63,291 nucleotides of DNA from an uncultured bacterium. Lineage in GTDB: Bacteria > Bacteroidota > Bacteroidia > Bacteroidales > Bacteroidaceae. Shown here one piece after another: positions 55,814 through 63,291 of this stretch. The notes beneath the pieces were generated by a model, which did not search any database, was not told the origin of the DNA, and saw only the letters and a list, made by a program, of their open reading frames with translations. A program made the position numbers and the translations under genes. Numbering within the stretch: position 1 is the stretch's first letter; each line of letters opens with the position of its first letter. The stretch is taken from positions 1-63,291 of the forward strand of contig CAJMMQ010000016.1 of NCBI GenBank assembly GCA_905214625.1. The letters run 5' to 3'.

Positions 55814-56796
55814 ACAATAACGACAATGACATATTGGACGACAGCCCCTCAGGATATATGAGCGACATAGGCGGCGAGATGGACAGCGCCGTGCGCATAC
55901 CCGTGCAGAACGCCTTCAGCGACATAAGCGAGTTCTACGTGTCTAAGTCGGGTCATGCGCGCCTGTTTACGGCCACGCGTTTCGGCAAGCGCTACATGCT
56001 GAAATGCCTGAAGCCCGACTTTGCCTATACGCCCGTCTACCGTCAGGCCCTGGCCAAGGAGTTTGAGATAGGACTGCAGATGGACCATCCGCACATCTGC
56101 CGCACCATTGGTATGGAGGAGGTGGCAGGGCTGGGCACGGTAATCGTGATGGAATATATCGACGGCGACACGCTGAAGAGCCTCATTGACAGCAGGACAC
56201 TGACGCCCGACATGGCGCGCAGAGTGACCGGACAGCTGGCCGACGCGCTCGGATACATACACAGCAAGCAGATAATACACCGCGACCTGAAGCCTTCGAA
56301 CATAATGATAACGCACAACGGCCACAACACCAAGCTGATAGACTTCAGCCTGTCGGACAGCGACTATTTCAACGTGCTGAAGTGTCCTGCCGGCTCATCG
56401 GGCTACATCGCCCCGGAGCAGCTTCAGCCCGACGCCAAGCCCGACATAAAGGCCGACATCTATTCGTTCGGAATGGTGGTAAGAGACATGGCCCGGCTCA
56501 CGGGCGACAGCTTTCTTCACCGAATAGCCGCAGCCTGCACCAGGCGCAACGCCTCTGAGCGTCCGGCAGACATGGCGGCCGTGATGTCGCAGCCGCGCAC
56601 AGATAACCGGCAGCGCATCATAGTGGCCTTGCTGGCATGCCTTGTGGCTGCACTTGCCGTATATATATGCGTAACGCTCTACAACCGCTCCACAGCGGCT
56701 GACAGCGCACGGCAGGGTAACACACAGATAGAGACAGCCCCCGACAGCAACCGCGCCTTAGACTACACCTTGTGGCCCGAACGCGGCGAAAAGTAA
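55810..56796 (+). CDS. Membrane-anchored Ser/Thr protein kinase
   Basis: A 328-residue eukaryotic-like kinase. Visible parts are the beta-3 Lys in YMLKCLKPDF (about K65), catalytic HRDLKPSN (about D159) and the metal-site Asp in IDFSLSD (about D178). The usual DFG is DFS here and the glycine loop (KSGHARLFTA) is atypical. SSGYIAPEQLQ follows, so an activation segment is present. A membrane span lies at about 270-292, with a short tail probably outside the cytoplasm. It ends the surface locus, coupled by a 4-base overlap to the HTH-like gene. It may tie surface or envelope signals to locus expression. Activity is likely but not certain given the altered motifs. Confidence 0.85.
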   Translation: MNNNDNDILDDSPSGYMSDIGGEMDSAVRIPVQNAFSDISEFYVSKSGHARLFTATRFGKRYMLKCLKPDFAYTPVYRQALAKEFEIGLQMDHPHICRTIGMEEVAGLGTVIVMEYIDGDTLKSLIDSRTLTPDMARRVTGQLADALGYIHSKQIIHRDLKPSNIMITHNGHNTKLIDFSLSDSDYFNVLKCPAGSSGYIAPEQLQPDAKPDIKADIYSFGMVVRDMARLTGDSFLHRIAAACTRRNASERPADMAAVMSQPRTDNRQRIIVALLACLVAALAVYICVTLYNRSTAADSARQGNTQIETAPDSNRALDYTLWPERGEK

Positions 56797-56825
56797 ATCC
56801 TGCTTACCCACAATCTGCATATTCC

Positions 56826-56852
56826 GCTCCGGTTATCTTGGTAACTTGGAGC
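56826..56852 (+). terminator. Probable terminator after the kinase gene
   Basis: GCTCCGGTTA (56826-56835) and TAACTTGGAGC (56842-56852) form an imperfect stem with an inner bulge, followed by TTATTG and a TTTTT run (56863-56867). It lies 30 bases past the kinase stop and probably ends the surface locus. Confidence 0.45.
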
Positions 56853-56867
56853 TTATTGTACTTTTTG

Positions 56868-57134
56868 TCGTAGCCCAACATATCATATAATATACAAACA
56901 TAGCGGTTTTACTTTATTTTATGATAGGTTACAGAAATAAATTTTCGAAGATACTAAACACTATTATTTTATTCATAGAGTTCGTATTTCACCTCTAACA
57001 AACAATATATTGTTTCTATAAAAATGCTCAAGCCCATTATGGTTGTACAATCTTTGCCCTGATATTTATATAAAAACGACACAGGTCATTAAAATACTAC
57101 AATAAATGTATATACACTTTTTGTTGCAACAATT
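56868..57134. other. AT-rich spacer marking entry to the defence island
   Basis: About 270 bases of non-coding DNA with no gene or clear repeat. Base composition drops from GC-rich coding to strongly AT-rich DNA here, consistent with the edge of an acquired region. Confidence 0.45.
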
Positions 57135-57164
57135 TTTGTAATTACATTTTATGTATTATATTTG
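57135..57164 (+). promoter_or_regulatory. Promoter of the first island ATPase, TTTG-N18-TATATTTG
   Basis: TTTG (57135-57138), 18 bases and TATATTTG (57157-57164) match the Bacteroidetes consensus with slightly short spacing, 25 bases before the ATG at 57190. Confidence 0.6.
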
Positions 57165-57189
57165 TGTTGGAAATCAAAAATAGAGCGTT

Positions 57190-58323
57190 ATGGAAACTCC
57201 GTTTATATTTGGAAAGATTGCTACCGAGAAGAATTTTACCGACCGTGAGAAAGAAACTGCCGACCTGCTTCAGAGCTTCACGTCGTTGATCAATACAATT
57301 ATTATATCTCCTCGTCGCTGGGGTAAAAGTTCGCTTGTAAATAAAGCCGCAAAGTTAGCGATGGCGCAGGACAGCAACCTCCGAATCTGCCATATCGACC
57401 TTTTCAATGTGCGTAGCGAGGAGCATTTCTATTCGCTGCTCGCCCAGAAGGTTATTGCCGCCACTTCCTCAAAATGGGAGGAAGCAATTGAGAGCGCTAA
57501 AAGTTTCTTTTCACATCTTGTTCCCAAGATTACAATCGGTATGGACCCTACCAATGAGGTTTCAATCGACTTTGATTGGGAGGAAGTAAAGCGCAACCCC
57601 GATGAAGTGCTCGACCTTGCCGAAAAGATTGCCATGAAAAAGGGGCTGAAAATCGTTATTTGTGTGGATGAGTTTCAAAACATTGCGGAATTTACCGACC
57701 CAGACTATTTCCAGAAAAAGTTGCGTTCACATTGGCAGCTGCACCAAAGTGTGGCCTATTGTCTTTATGGCAGCAAGCGCCACATGATGATGGAAGTGTT
57801 TACCGACTCATCCAAGCCCTTCTACAAGTTCGGCAACCTGATGTTTCTCAATAAAATTGAAACGCCTTGCCTCGTGGAATTTTTCAAGAGTCGTTTTGCT
57901 GATACCGGCAAGAACATCGACGATGAAGCAAGCCATTTGATAGCGAAGCTCGTAGATAACCATCCATACTACGCACAGCAGCTGGCACAGCTTTCATGGC
58001 TCAGAACGAAGGATGTATGTACTGTTGAGATCGTGCGTGAGGCACACACGGCATTGGTGGAGCAGTTAAGTCTGCTGTTTGTAACAATTACCGAAACATT
58101 GACCACACAGCAACTGAACTATCTCAAAGCCCTTATAGCCGGCGAAAAGGCCATCAGCTCGACTGAAGTGATGCATCGCTATCAAATATCTTCAACGACC
58201 TCAATATCCCGTTCAAAAGCTGCCCTTATCAAGAATGACATATTGGATAATAAGGCCGGTGAAATCTCATTTCAGGACCCGATTTATGCATATTGGTTAA
58301 AAACAGAGTATTTTGCAAAATAA
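57190..58323 (+). CDS. P-loop ATPase (archaeal-ATPase-like)
   Basis: A 377-residue cytoplasmic protein. SPRRWGKSSLVNKAA (about 41-55) is the Walker A loop and LKIVICVDEFQNIAEF (about 153-168) is Walker B. The C-terminal part has a winged-helix-like region (LTTQQLNYLKALIAGEKAIS, SRSKAALIKNDILDNKAGEI). This layout fits the ATPase_2/AAA_34 type proteins spread in Bacteroidetes accessory DNA; the role is not established. It overlaps no other gene and has its own promoter. The EVE-like gene starts 7 bases after its stop. Confidence 0.82.
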   Translation: METPFIFGKIATEKNFTDREKETADLLQSFTSLINTIIISPRRWGKSSLVNKAAKLAMAQDSNLRICHIDLFNVRSEEHFYSLLAQKVIAATSSKWEEAIESAKSFFSHLVPKITIGMDPTNEVSIDFDWEEVKRNPDEVLDLAEKIAMKKGLKIVICVDEFQNIAEFTDPDYFQKKLRSHWQLHQSVAYCLYGSKRHMMMEVFTDSSKPFYKFGNLMFLNKIETPCLVEFFKSRFADTGKNIDDEASHLIAKLVDNHPYYAQQLAQLSWLRTKDVCTVEIVREAHTALVEQLSLLFVTITETLTTQQLNYLKALIAGEKAISSTEVMHRYQISSTTSISRSKAALIKNDILDNKAGEISFQDPIYAYWLKTEYFAK

Positions 58324-58330
58324 TAAGACT

Positions 58331-58723
58331 ATGAATAAGTGTAACCGTACTTGGATTGCCTTCGCCAATAAGAAAAGATGTAGGCATGCTGACGCTATAA
58401 ACACCTTAGGGTTTATTTCTTGGAGAATGGGGAGAGCCCGTTTCGCCATAGGCGATATAGTATATCTGTTTATGTCCGATGAACGTTATGTCCGCTTCAA
58501 AATGATTGTAACAGCGGAGAACTGCAAACGTGAGGATAAGGAGTTTTGGGTAGAAAAGGCTCCTGATGATAAAACTTACAAACTGGAATTGCTTGCTGAA
58601 TCAAATCGTTCTCGACTGACAGAATCCGATTTATTGCAACATGGATTTAAAGGAGGTAAAAGTTTAGAAATTCCCAATTGCAACAATATGGAATTGATAA
58701 ACTATATTAAATCTGTTTTTTGA
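58331..58723 (+). CDS. EVE/PUA-like domain protein
   Basis: A 130-residue protein. CNRTWIAFANKKRCRHADAI at the start and RFAIGDIVYLFMSDERYVRF in the middle follow the EVE-type pattern of a tight beta-barrel that reads modified bases. EVE proteins often accompany modification-dependent restriction enzymes, and a DUF262/GmrS-like remnant lies just downstream. The start ATG 58331 is 8 bases after the ATPase stop; a longer start overlapping that gene is possible. Confidence 0.55.
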   Translation: MNKCNRTWIAFANKKRCRHADAINTLGFISWRMGRARFAIGDIVYLFMSDERYVRFKMIVTAENCKREDKEFWVEKAPDDKTYKLELLAESNRSRLTESDLLQHGFKGGKSLEIPNCNNMELINYIKSVF

Positions 58724-58754
58724 TATTACAGCGAAACAACATAAATAACTTGTT

Positions 58755-58931
58755 ATGAAAGCTGATGCTCAACCATTAATCAGATTCTTTGATGGCTCAG
58801 ATAAAAGATTTATAATATCTCTATATCAAAGAAGTTATGATTGGTAGGAAGAAAACTGCGAACAATTATTTAATGACGTCAATGATTATATATACTGGTT
58901 TAAGCTCTTTTTGATTAAAAATAAGCTATAA
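58755..58931 (+). pseudogene. Decayed DUF262/GmrS-like N-terminal fragment
   Basis: From ATG 58755 the frame reads MKADAQPLIRFFDGSDKRFI, then ISLYQRSYDW, a TAG stop, then EENCEQLFNDVNDYIYW before ending at 58931. The FxIxxYQRxYxW pattern followed by an acidic LFNDV stretch is the hallmark start of DUF262 (the GmrS half of GmrSD-type type IV restriction enzymes). The stop falls where a Lys codon would fit (one base change from AAG). The gene is lost after about 60 codons, so only a relic remains. Confidence 0.6.
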
Positions 58932-58970
58932 TTTGCCAAATCTCTAAAATTTAATATGATTTGGCAAATT
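58930..58970. repeat. Perfect 13-bp inverted repeat upstream of the second ATPase
   Basis: AATTTGCCAAATC (58930-58942) and GATTTGGCAAATT (58958-58970) are perfect complementary arms with a 15-base AT-rich loop. It lies just upstream of the -7 box at 58988, so it may be an operator bound by a dimer or a terminator for what lay before it. Confidence 0.6.
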
Positions 58971-58987
58971 ATATTGATTATTTGTGC

Positions 58988-58995
58988 TATATTTG
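58988..58995 (+). promoter_or_regulatory. -7 box TATATTTG of the ATPase-DUF234 gene
   Basis: A perfect TAnnTTTG match 21 bases before the ATG at 59017. The -33 position is occupied by the end of the 13-bp inverted repeat, which hints at repression or activation through it. Confidence 0.5.
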
Positions 58996-59016
58996 TAAAA
59001 ACAAAATTCAAGAGTT

Positions 59017-60432
59017 ATGGTAATCGGACGAAAGGAAGAGCAGGAAATGCTGCTTTCGGCAGCACAATCGGAATATTCAGAACTGGTAGCAGTCTATGGA
59101 CGCAGGCGTGTAGGCAAGACATACCTCATACGTGAAACTTTTGGCTATAAGTTTACATTCCAGCATACAGGTATGGCCAATGCCAGGACTAAAGACCAGC
59201 TGTTCAGTTTTGCCATTTCGCTTCGTGATGCCGGTTACGACGATTGCCCGACACCACAATCGTGGCTGGAGGCATTCAGCCTGTTGTCTCACTTTTTGAA
59301 GAACTCGACAGACGAGAAGAAAATTGTCTTCCTTGACGAGCTTCCGTGGATGGACACTCCCCGCTCAAATTTCATTTCGGCATTTGAGCACTTCTGGAAC
59401 GGCTGGGCATCAGCACGCAAGGATATTGTTCTGATTATATGTGGATCTGCCACATCGTGGATTATCAATAAGGTGATTAACGACCATGGAGGACTTCATA
59501 ATCGTGTTACGCAGCGCATAGCCCTTCAGCCGTTTACCTTGAAGGAGTGTGAGATGTTTGCCAAAAGCAAGGGGCTTGAGATGAGCCGATACCAAATTGC
59601 CGAGTGTTATATGGTGTTTGGAGGCATACCGTTTTATTGGAACTTGCTTGAAAAAGGACTTAGTCTTGCACAGAATATTGATAAGATTTTCTTTGTCAGG
59701 AACGGTAAACTGAAAAATGAGTTTAACCTGCTATATGCTTCATTGTTTAAGTCGCCTGAACAATATATAGATGTCGTAACTGCTCTTGGCAGGAAAAAGG
59801 CCGGTATGACTCGCGAAGAGATTATAACTGCAACCGGCAAGCCGAGCAACGGGGCATTGAGCAAGGTGCTTGATGAGTTGGAATACTGCGGATTTATACG
59901 GAAATACTGTGGCTATGGCAAAAAGACAAAGGAGGCTATCTATCAGTTGATTGACAACTATACGCTGTTTTATTTCAAGTTTATTCAGCAAAACAAGAAT
60001 AATGATGAGCATTTCTGGTCGGCATCCATTGACTCTGCAATGCATCGTGCGTGGAGTGGCCTGGCTTTTGAGCGCCTGTGTATGGCCCACACGCAGCAAA
60101 TCAAGGCTGCATTGGGCATTTCAGGTGTGTTGAGCAATATCTATTCATGGCGAAAAGAGGCGGATGAGAATGGCGAAGGGGTACAGATTGATTTGTTGAT
60201 AGACCGCAACGACCAGGTGGTAAATATCTGCGAAATGAAATACTCTTTGTCTGAGTTTACTATCGATGCCGACTACGAACGCAATCTGCGCAACAAAAAG
60301 AGTGCGTTCATTGAGGCCACAAATACCCGCAAGGCTGTGCATATTACAATGGTAACGACCTACGGAATCCGTCAGAACTCTCACTCCGGTATTGTGCAAA
60401 GCGAGATAACATTAGAGGATTTGTTTGCGTAG
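59017..60432 (+). CDS. P-loop ATPase with C-terminal DUF234 nuclease-like domain
   Basis: A 471-residue cytoplasmic protein. Walker A is AVYGRRRVGKTYLIRE (about 25-40) and Walker B is KIVFLDELPWMDTPRS (about 107-122); CGSATSWI follows as sensor. A winged helix (about 245-300; ITATGKPSNGALSKVLDELE) leads to a C-terminal DUF234-like domain with GVQIDLLIDRNDQVVNICEM then KYSLSEFT, a D-x(n)-E-x-K arrangement of PD-(D/E)XK nucleases. These are common in Bacteroidetes and archaea; the function is not established, possibly defence or toxin-like. It is the last plus-strand gene of the window. Confidence 0.85.
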   Translation: MVIGRKEEQEMLLSAAQSEYSELVAVYGRRRVGKTYLIRETFGYKFTFQHTGMANARTKDQLFSFAISLRDAGYDDCPTPQSWLEAFSLLSHFLKNSTDEKKIVFLDELPWMDTPRSNFISAFEHFWNGWASARKDIVLIICGSATSWIINKVINDHGGLHNRVTQRIALQPFTLKECEMFAKSKGLEMSRYQIAECYMVFGGIPFYWNLLEKGLSLAQNIDKIFFVRNGKLKNEFNLLYASLFKSPEQYIDVVTALGRKKAGMTREEIITATGKPSNGALSKVLDELEYCGFIRKYCGYGKKTKEAIYQLIDNYTLFYFKFIQQNKNNDEHFWSASIDSAMHRAWSGLAFERLCMAHTQQIKAALGISGVLSNIYSWRKEADENGEGVQIDLLIDRNDQVVNICEMKYSLSEFTIDADYERNLRNKKSAFIEATNTRKAVHITMVTTYGIRQNSHSGIVQSEITLEDLFA

Positions 60433-60584
60433 GAAGCGATGTTAGCTCGGTATATTTTGCCAAAGAAGCCGTTTTTTAATATTGATATTCTTAATAAAAC
60501 ATATAAATATCTTATCATTAGTAACTATTTCCTAAATAGGAATAACCTTGTATCGCAAAATTATATATAGACTGTTGTAAACAA

Positions 60585-61019
60585 TCAAGTAATTTTAGTT
60601 TCACATACCGTTAATAGTTTCACAAATTCTTGAGTTACTTCCTTCTCATTCAACCCTGCCTTTATTGCTACAGCAAACAGATCCTCTTTTGTTGGCTCGA
60701 TCTTATCATTAATTGATGTAGTGCGAAAACCATTGATGCCATCGCTAGGCAGCAAGTCATAAGCCGGAGCAAAATGCCAATCCCCATCACGATAAATGAA
60801 GGCAAAGTTCTTGGCATGGTCATCTTTGTTGCCTATCAGATAGTTGAATACCATCAGTCGGTAGACCTTCCACAGCTCGGCTACGCTATGTGTCAGCATG
60901 GCACAAACTTGAAATATATGTGTATAATCAATACTAGGCAAACGATAATCGGCACCAATAAGGCCAGCCATGCTTACTACATGCAACTTGCCATTTGGTG
61001 TCCGGTCAAATGTCTTCCG
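60585..61019 (-). pseudogene. Truncated HipA-like kinase fragment
   Basis: The minus strand encodes KTFDRTPNGKLHVVSMAG then LIGADYRLPSIDYTHIFQVC, then the HipA core FNYLIGNKDDHAKNFAFIYR and HFAPAYDLLPS. Two stop codons stand immediately upstream at 61020-61025, and the N-terminal half of HipA is missing. HipA is a Ser/Thr kinase toxin of type II toxin-antitoxin modules; without its N-terminal part and any HipB gene nearby it is most likely inactive. The AT-rich DNA upstream (61026-61135) holds no gene. Confidence 0.75.
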
Positions 61020-61135
61020 CTACTAAAATCCATTTCTGACAATTTATCAATGATGATATTCTGTTATCAATATAAATGTATTTTTATTTTTCCTTATAAT
61101 TATTTCGAATTCTAAATATCCTAGTACTTTAGGTA

Positions 61136-61918
61136 TTATTTCTCGTCTTCGAATATCGGAGCCTTATCACACTTTTTACCCAAAGTAGCAATCTGCTCAA
61201 TGCCATATTTAGACAAGAACAATCTAACAGAAATGTCCTCAAACAGATTATCGAAGAAGTTCACATAATACCTTTTCTCGAAAGAATATTGTATTCTTCT
61301 AGTTGGTTTACTAAAAGTTCCTGACATCATAAGTGAAGGGGCTATATGCTCAGAGTCTGAATACTTCTCATTGTTATCTACACAGTCTGGCTTCAATTCA
61401 TGAACCGTTCCAATAAAGCTTACCATTAATTCCGGGAAAGGTGTTAAATGTTTAGCTTCGCAAAAAGTGATAAGATTCTCTTTGGGAATATATGATAGAA
61501 TTTTCTTGGTTGTATAGTAGTCTTTCGTTTCCGCTGGAGTATTGGAGTTTGATACTACAATGTCAGGCGTCGTAAAGACTTTCTCGTCAAACGCAGACTG
61601 CGCTGTGGCATTATGATAGATATAAACCACTTCACCAGCACCTTGCTTATCCTTTTTTGTCGCTTTAAAATACGAGAAGTTCTTTAGCTGTCCTGTTGGG
61701 CTACACTTGTATTTGAATTTGCCCCCTTGTAGATTTTGTACCTCTAACTCATAACCTTTCTTCTCATAGTATTGTATGACAAGATTATAGCAAGTCATCT
61801 CAAAATAGTCGCTTATTCTTTTTGAATGCTCAGCAAGTAATACCCTATACCTGTTTGAAAAGTCCGTCAACTCCTTTTCAAACTCTGACGGTGTTTTAAA
61901 TGGAGTCGTCTTCTTCAT
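61136..61918 (-). CDS. Predicted PD-(D/E)XK nuclease-like protein, unknown family
   Basis: A 260-residue cytoplasmic protein in AT-rich DNA. A helical N-terminus (SEFEKELTDFSNRYRVLLAE) leads to a core where TTPDIVVSNSNTPA is followed by ENLITFCEAKHLTPFPELMV, a D-x(n)-E-x-K pattern with flanking strands as in restriction-type nucleases, and a C-terminal basic/aromatic part (RRIQYSFEKRYYVNFFDNLF). I do not recognise the family. It lies between a HipA remnant and abiH on the same strand, 103 bases after abiH, so it may form a two-gene defence unit with it. Confidence 0.6.
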   Translation of the reverse strand: MKKTTPFKTPSEFEKELTDFSNRYRVLLAEHSKRISDYFEMTCYNLVIQYYEKKGYELEVQNLQGGKFKYKCSPTGQLKNFSYFKATKKDKQGAGEVVYIYHNATAQSAFDEKVFTTPDIVVSNSNTPAETKDYYTTKKILSYIPKENLITFCEAKHLTPFPELMVSFIGTVHELKPDCVDNNEKYSDSEHIAPSLMMSGTFSKPTRRIQYSFEKRYYVNFFDNLFEDISVRLFLSKYGIEQIATLGKKCDKAPIFEDEK

Positions 61919-62021
61919 CTTCCTTTTTATAAAACAAATCCTTACAATTTCTCATAAACTGGCTGGATATAATAAATTATTATAGGTTCTTTTATATGAC
62001 TATTGTTTATGATTTTATATG

Positions 62022-62921
62022 CTAAGGTTTTCCAGTTTGGCTTATTTCTTCTAATTTGATAGTCTTTAGTCTATCCTTCAAATTCCAGTGATCCAATATG
62101 AATTTATCTATTCTGTTTTTATCTTCATTAGAAAACCAACTAACTTCCCATTGAGATGTAGCGGAAACATTGTTGAAAAACCAATCCATATAATCTTCAT
62201 CTACTGCAGAAAATGAAAAGCCATATATATGCACATACTCCACATCTTTGAGTATCTTTTGTAATTCTTGGTGTTTGAAAATAAGTTCATATGGATTCTT
62301 ATGATATTTATTTAATTCAAAAGATACTTGTTCTTTGTCGTCACTCGTTGAACTTCCCAGAAGAAACTTATTGTGTCCATATATAAGACGTTCGTGTTTT
62401 GAAGAACGACCATGAATATGAAGGACTCTTTCTTCTGGTATTTTATATAACATTTCTAATACATCCGTGTAATTAAAATTAATAAAGAATGAATCTTCTT
62501 TCTCAATATGGATATATTTAGGGTCAGTAATCAACCTCTGGCAGTTATCCACCCATTTTTCAAAACAAAATTGCAATACATCAAGCAAACCTTTAAGCCG
62601 TTTTGCACAATAAGAATCAAAATGCAAACTGGGTGGTATGTTGTACCTTTCCTCAAATTCCTTTTTCCGTTTTGCCTCTGCTATAATTTCATCAACGGGC
62701 TTGGCTGGTGGAGTAAATTTTGATACAAATTTATTGATATCTAGATTCCCAAGTTGCACTTCAAAATCATTCCACCATTCTGCATCTATATCATAAACCG
62801 CCTGCATATTTTCGTAAATGAAAGGATAGTTATTCTCTAACCATAGTTGAAAATCTGCATATCGTGTAGCAAGCCCTGTATGAATATCAAAACCATTTCC
62901 GATTATGTATAGATGTTTCAT
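62022..62921 (-). CDS. abiH: AbiH-family abortive-infection protein
   Basis: A 299-residue cytoplasmic protein starting MKHLYIIGNGFDIHTGLATR, the diagnostic AbiH opening with a GNGFD nucleotide-binding-like loop. Later parts fit the family: FFINFNYTDVLEML, VLHIHGRSS, LIYGHN and YVHIYGFSFSAVDEDYMDWF. AbiH confers phage resistance by abortive infection in Lactococcus; the mechanism is unsettled. The length is slightly short for the family but the motif order is complete. It is in strongly AT-rich DNA, on the same strand as the nuclease-like gene downstream. Confidence 0.88.
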   Translation of the reverse strand: MKHLYIIGNGFDIHTGLATRYADFQLWLENNYPFIYENMQAVYDIDAEWWNDFEVQLGNLDINKFVSKFTPPAKPVDEIIAEAKRKKEFEERYNIPPSLHFDSYCAKRLKGLLDVLQFCFEKWVDNCQRLITDPKYIHIEKEDSFFINFNYTDVLEMLYKIPEERVLHIHGRSSKHERLIYGHNKFLLGSSTSDDKEQVSFELNKYHKNPYELIFKHQELQKILKDVEYVHIYGFSFSAVDEDYMDWFFNNVSATSQWEVSWFSNEDKNRIDKFILDHWNLKDRLKTIKLEEISQTGKP

Positions 62922-62989
62922 TACATTTCGTTTTATTATAGATTGAACATATTAGGAAAATATCTTAGTCCTTAAAGCTTAAGGTTGTA

Positions 62990-63291
62990 TTATTCTATTC
63001 TTACCATCCCTGCCAACTGTACGAAATAATCATTTGACCAAATATCAAGTTCTTTTGGATTGCGCACGAAAGGCAATACATCTTCTTTCACTTGTTTTAT
63101 ATCAGCTGTAGAGAGACGTTCAATAAGTTTCTCCTTGAATAACTCTGGAGTAATATCCTCATTGTTAAACTGCTTGCATCGTTCTGCCAAATGAGTAAAA
63201 TCCAACGGAACATTATGACGTACATACCATTCAAAGTCGTACCAATCACGACCTTTGACTCTATTCTTCCACACACGATAGACCAGTGCGT
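62990..63291 (-). CDS. AbiEii-type nucleotidyltransferase toxin, 5' part outside window
   Basis: The minus strand from the window edge reads ALVYRVWKNRVKGRDWYDFE then WYVRHNVPLDFTHLAERCKQ and ends at 62990. The KGRDWYDFEWYV element and the helical C-terminus (KQVKEDVLPFVRNPKELDIW) match the C-terminal part of AbiEii/AbiGii toxins, which act as nucleotidyltransferases in type IV toxin-antitoxin abortive-infection systems. The GTG inside the frame is not the real start. The partner antitoxin (AbiEi) should lie beyond the edge. Confidence 0.8.
   Translation of the reverse strand, partial: ALVYRVWKNRVKGRDWYDFEWYVRHNVPLDFTHLAERCKQFNNEDITPELFKEKLIERLSTADIKQVKEDVLPFVRNPKELDIWSNDYFVQLAGMVRIE

Noticed and set aside
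1..63291. tRNA, rRNA and insertion-sequence genes
   Set aside because: I looked for cloverleaf or rRNA-like stretches and transposase motifs and saw none.

Overview
The window looks like chromosomal DNA of a member of the Bacteroidales, most likely Prevotellaceae. The evidence is a SusC/SusD pair with a hybrid two-component regulator, secreted proteins ending in type IX secretion (T9SS) C-terminal domains, fimbrillin-type lipoproteins, BspA-like leucine-rich repeats, almost no Shine-Dalgarno sequences, and repeated TAnnTTTG promoter boxes, several with TTTG about 19-20 bp upstream. Most genes are near 50-60% GC. Two AT-rich leucine-rich-repeat cassettes, one secreted-protein gene and the last 4-5 kb stand out.

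Layout. 1-502 is the start of an AAA-ATPase-like gene cut by the window edge. 942-18609, all minus strand, is a polysaccharide utilisation locus. In transcription order it encodes SusC, SusD, a secreted FG-GAP propeller protein, a secreted clan GH-D-like glycosidase, a hybrid two-component sensor/regulator, a sialate-O-acetylesterase-type esterase and a GH36 alpha-galactosidase. After a gene-poor 1.5 kb come a divergent GH95 enzyme and an AraC regulator (both minus), then a sugar/H+ porter and a DUF5107-TPR protein (plus), and a convergent aldose 1-epimerase. Together these read as uptake and breakdown of an acetylated, alpha-galactose-containing and possibly L-fucose- or L-galactose-containing glycan, sensed by two regulators and finished in the cytoplasm.

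30.2-34.9 kb is a plus-strand group: a DUF4831-type protein, a small exported protein and an exported TPR-CHAT peptidase. Then come a T9SS-type secreted protein, a polysaccharide flippase, and about 800 non-coding bases packed with DnaA-box-like motifs, which I propose as the chromosomal replication origin. The strand layout supports this: from 942 to 23686 every gene is minus, and from 36421 to 60432 every gene is plus. nadA, a glycosyltransferase and a HAD phosphatase follow; the last is driven by a promoter at the end of a 77-bp tandem repeat.

42.5-56.8 kb is a surface-protein locus. It holds a fimbrillin lipoprotein, two large paralogues that join a fimbrillin-like domain, BspA-type LRRs, a BACON domain and an M64-like metallopeptidase domain in one lipoprotein, another fimbrillin, three envelope proteins, a small HTH-like protein and a membrane-anchored Ser/Thr kinase. 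The first big paralogue is frameshifted at a CA-dinucleotide tract. The AT-rich LRR cassettes differ between the two copies while the flanks are nearly identical.

57.2-63.3 kb is a defence/accessory island: two P-loop ATPases (one with a nuclease-like C-terminus), an EVE-like protein, a decayed DUF262/GmrS fragment, a truncated HipA fragment, a PD-(D/E)XK-like protein, AbiH and an AbiEii-type toxin cut by the window end. All assignments come from reading motifs; no database search was possible.
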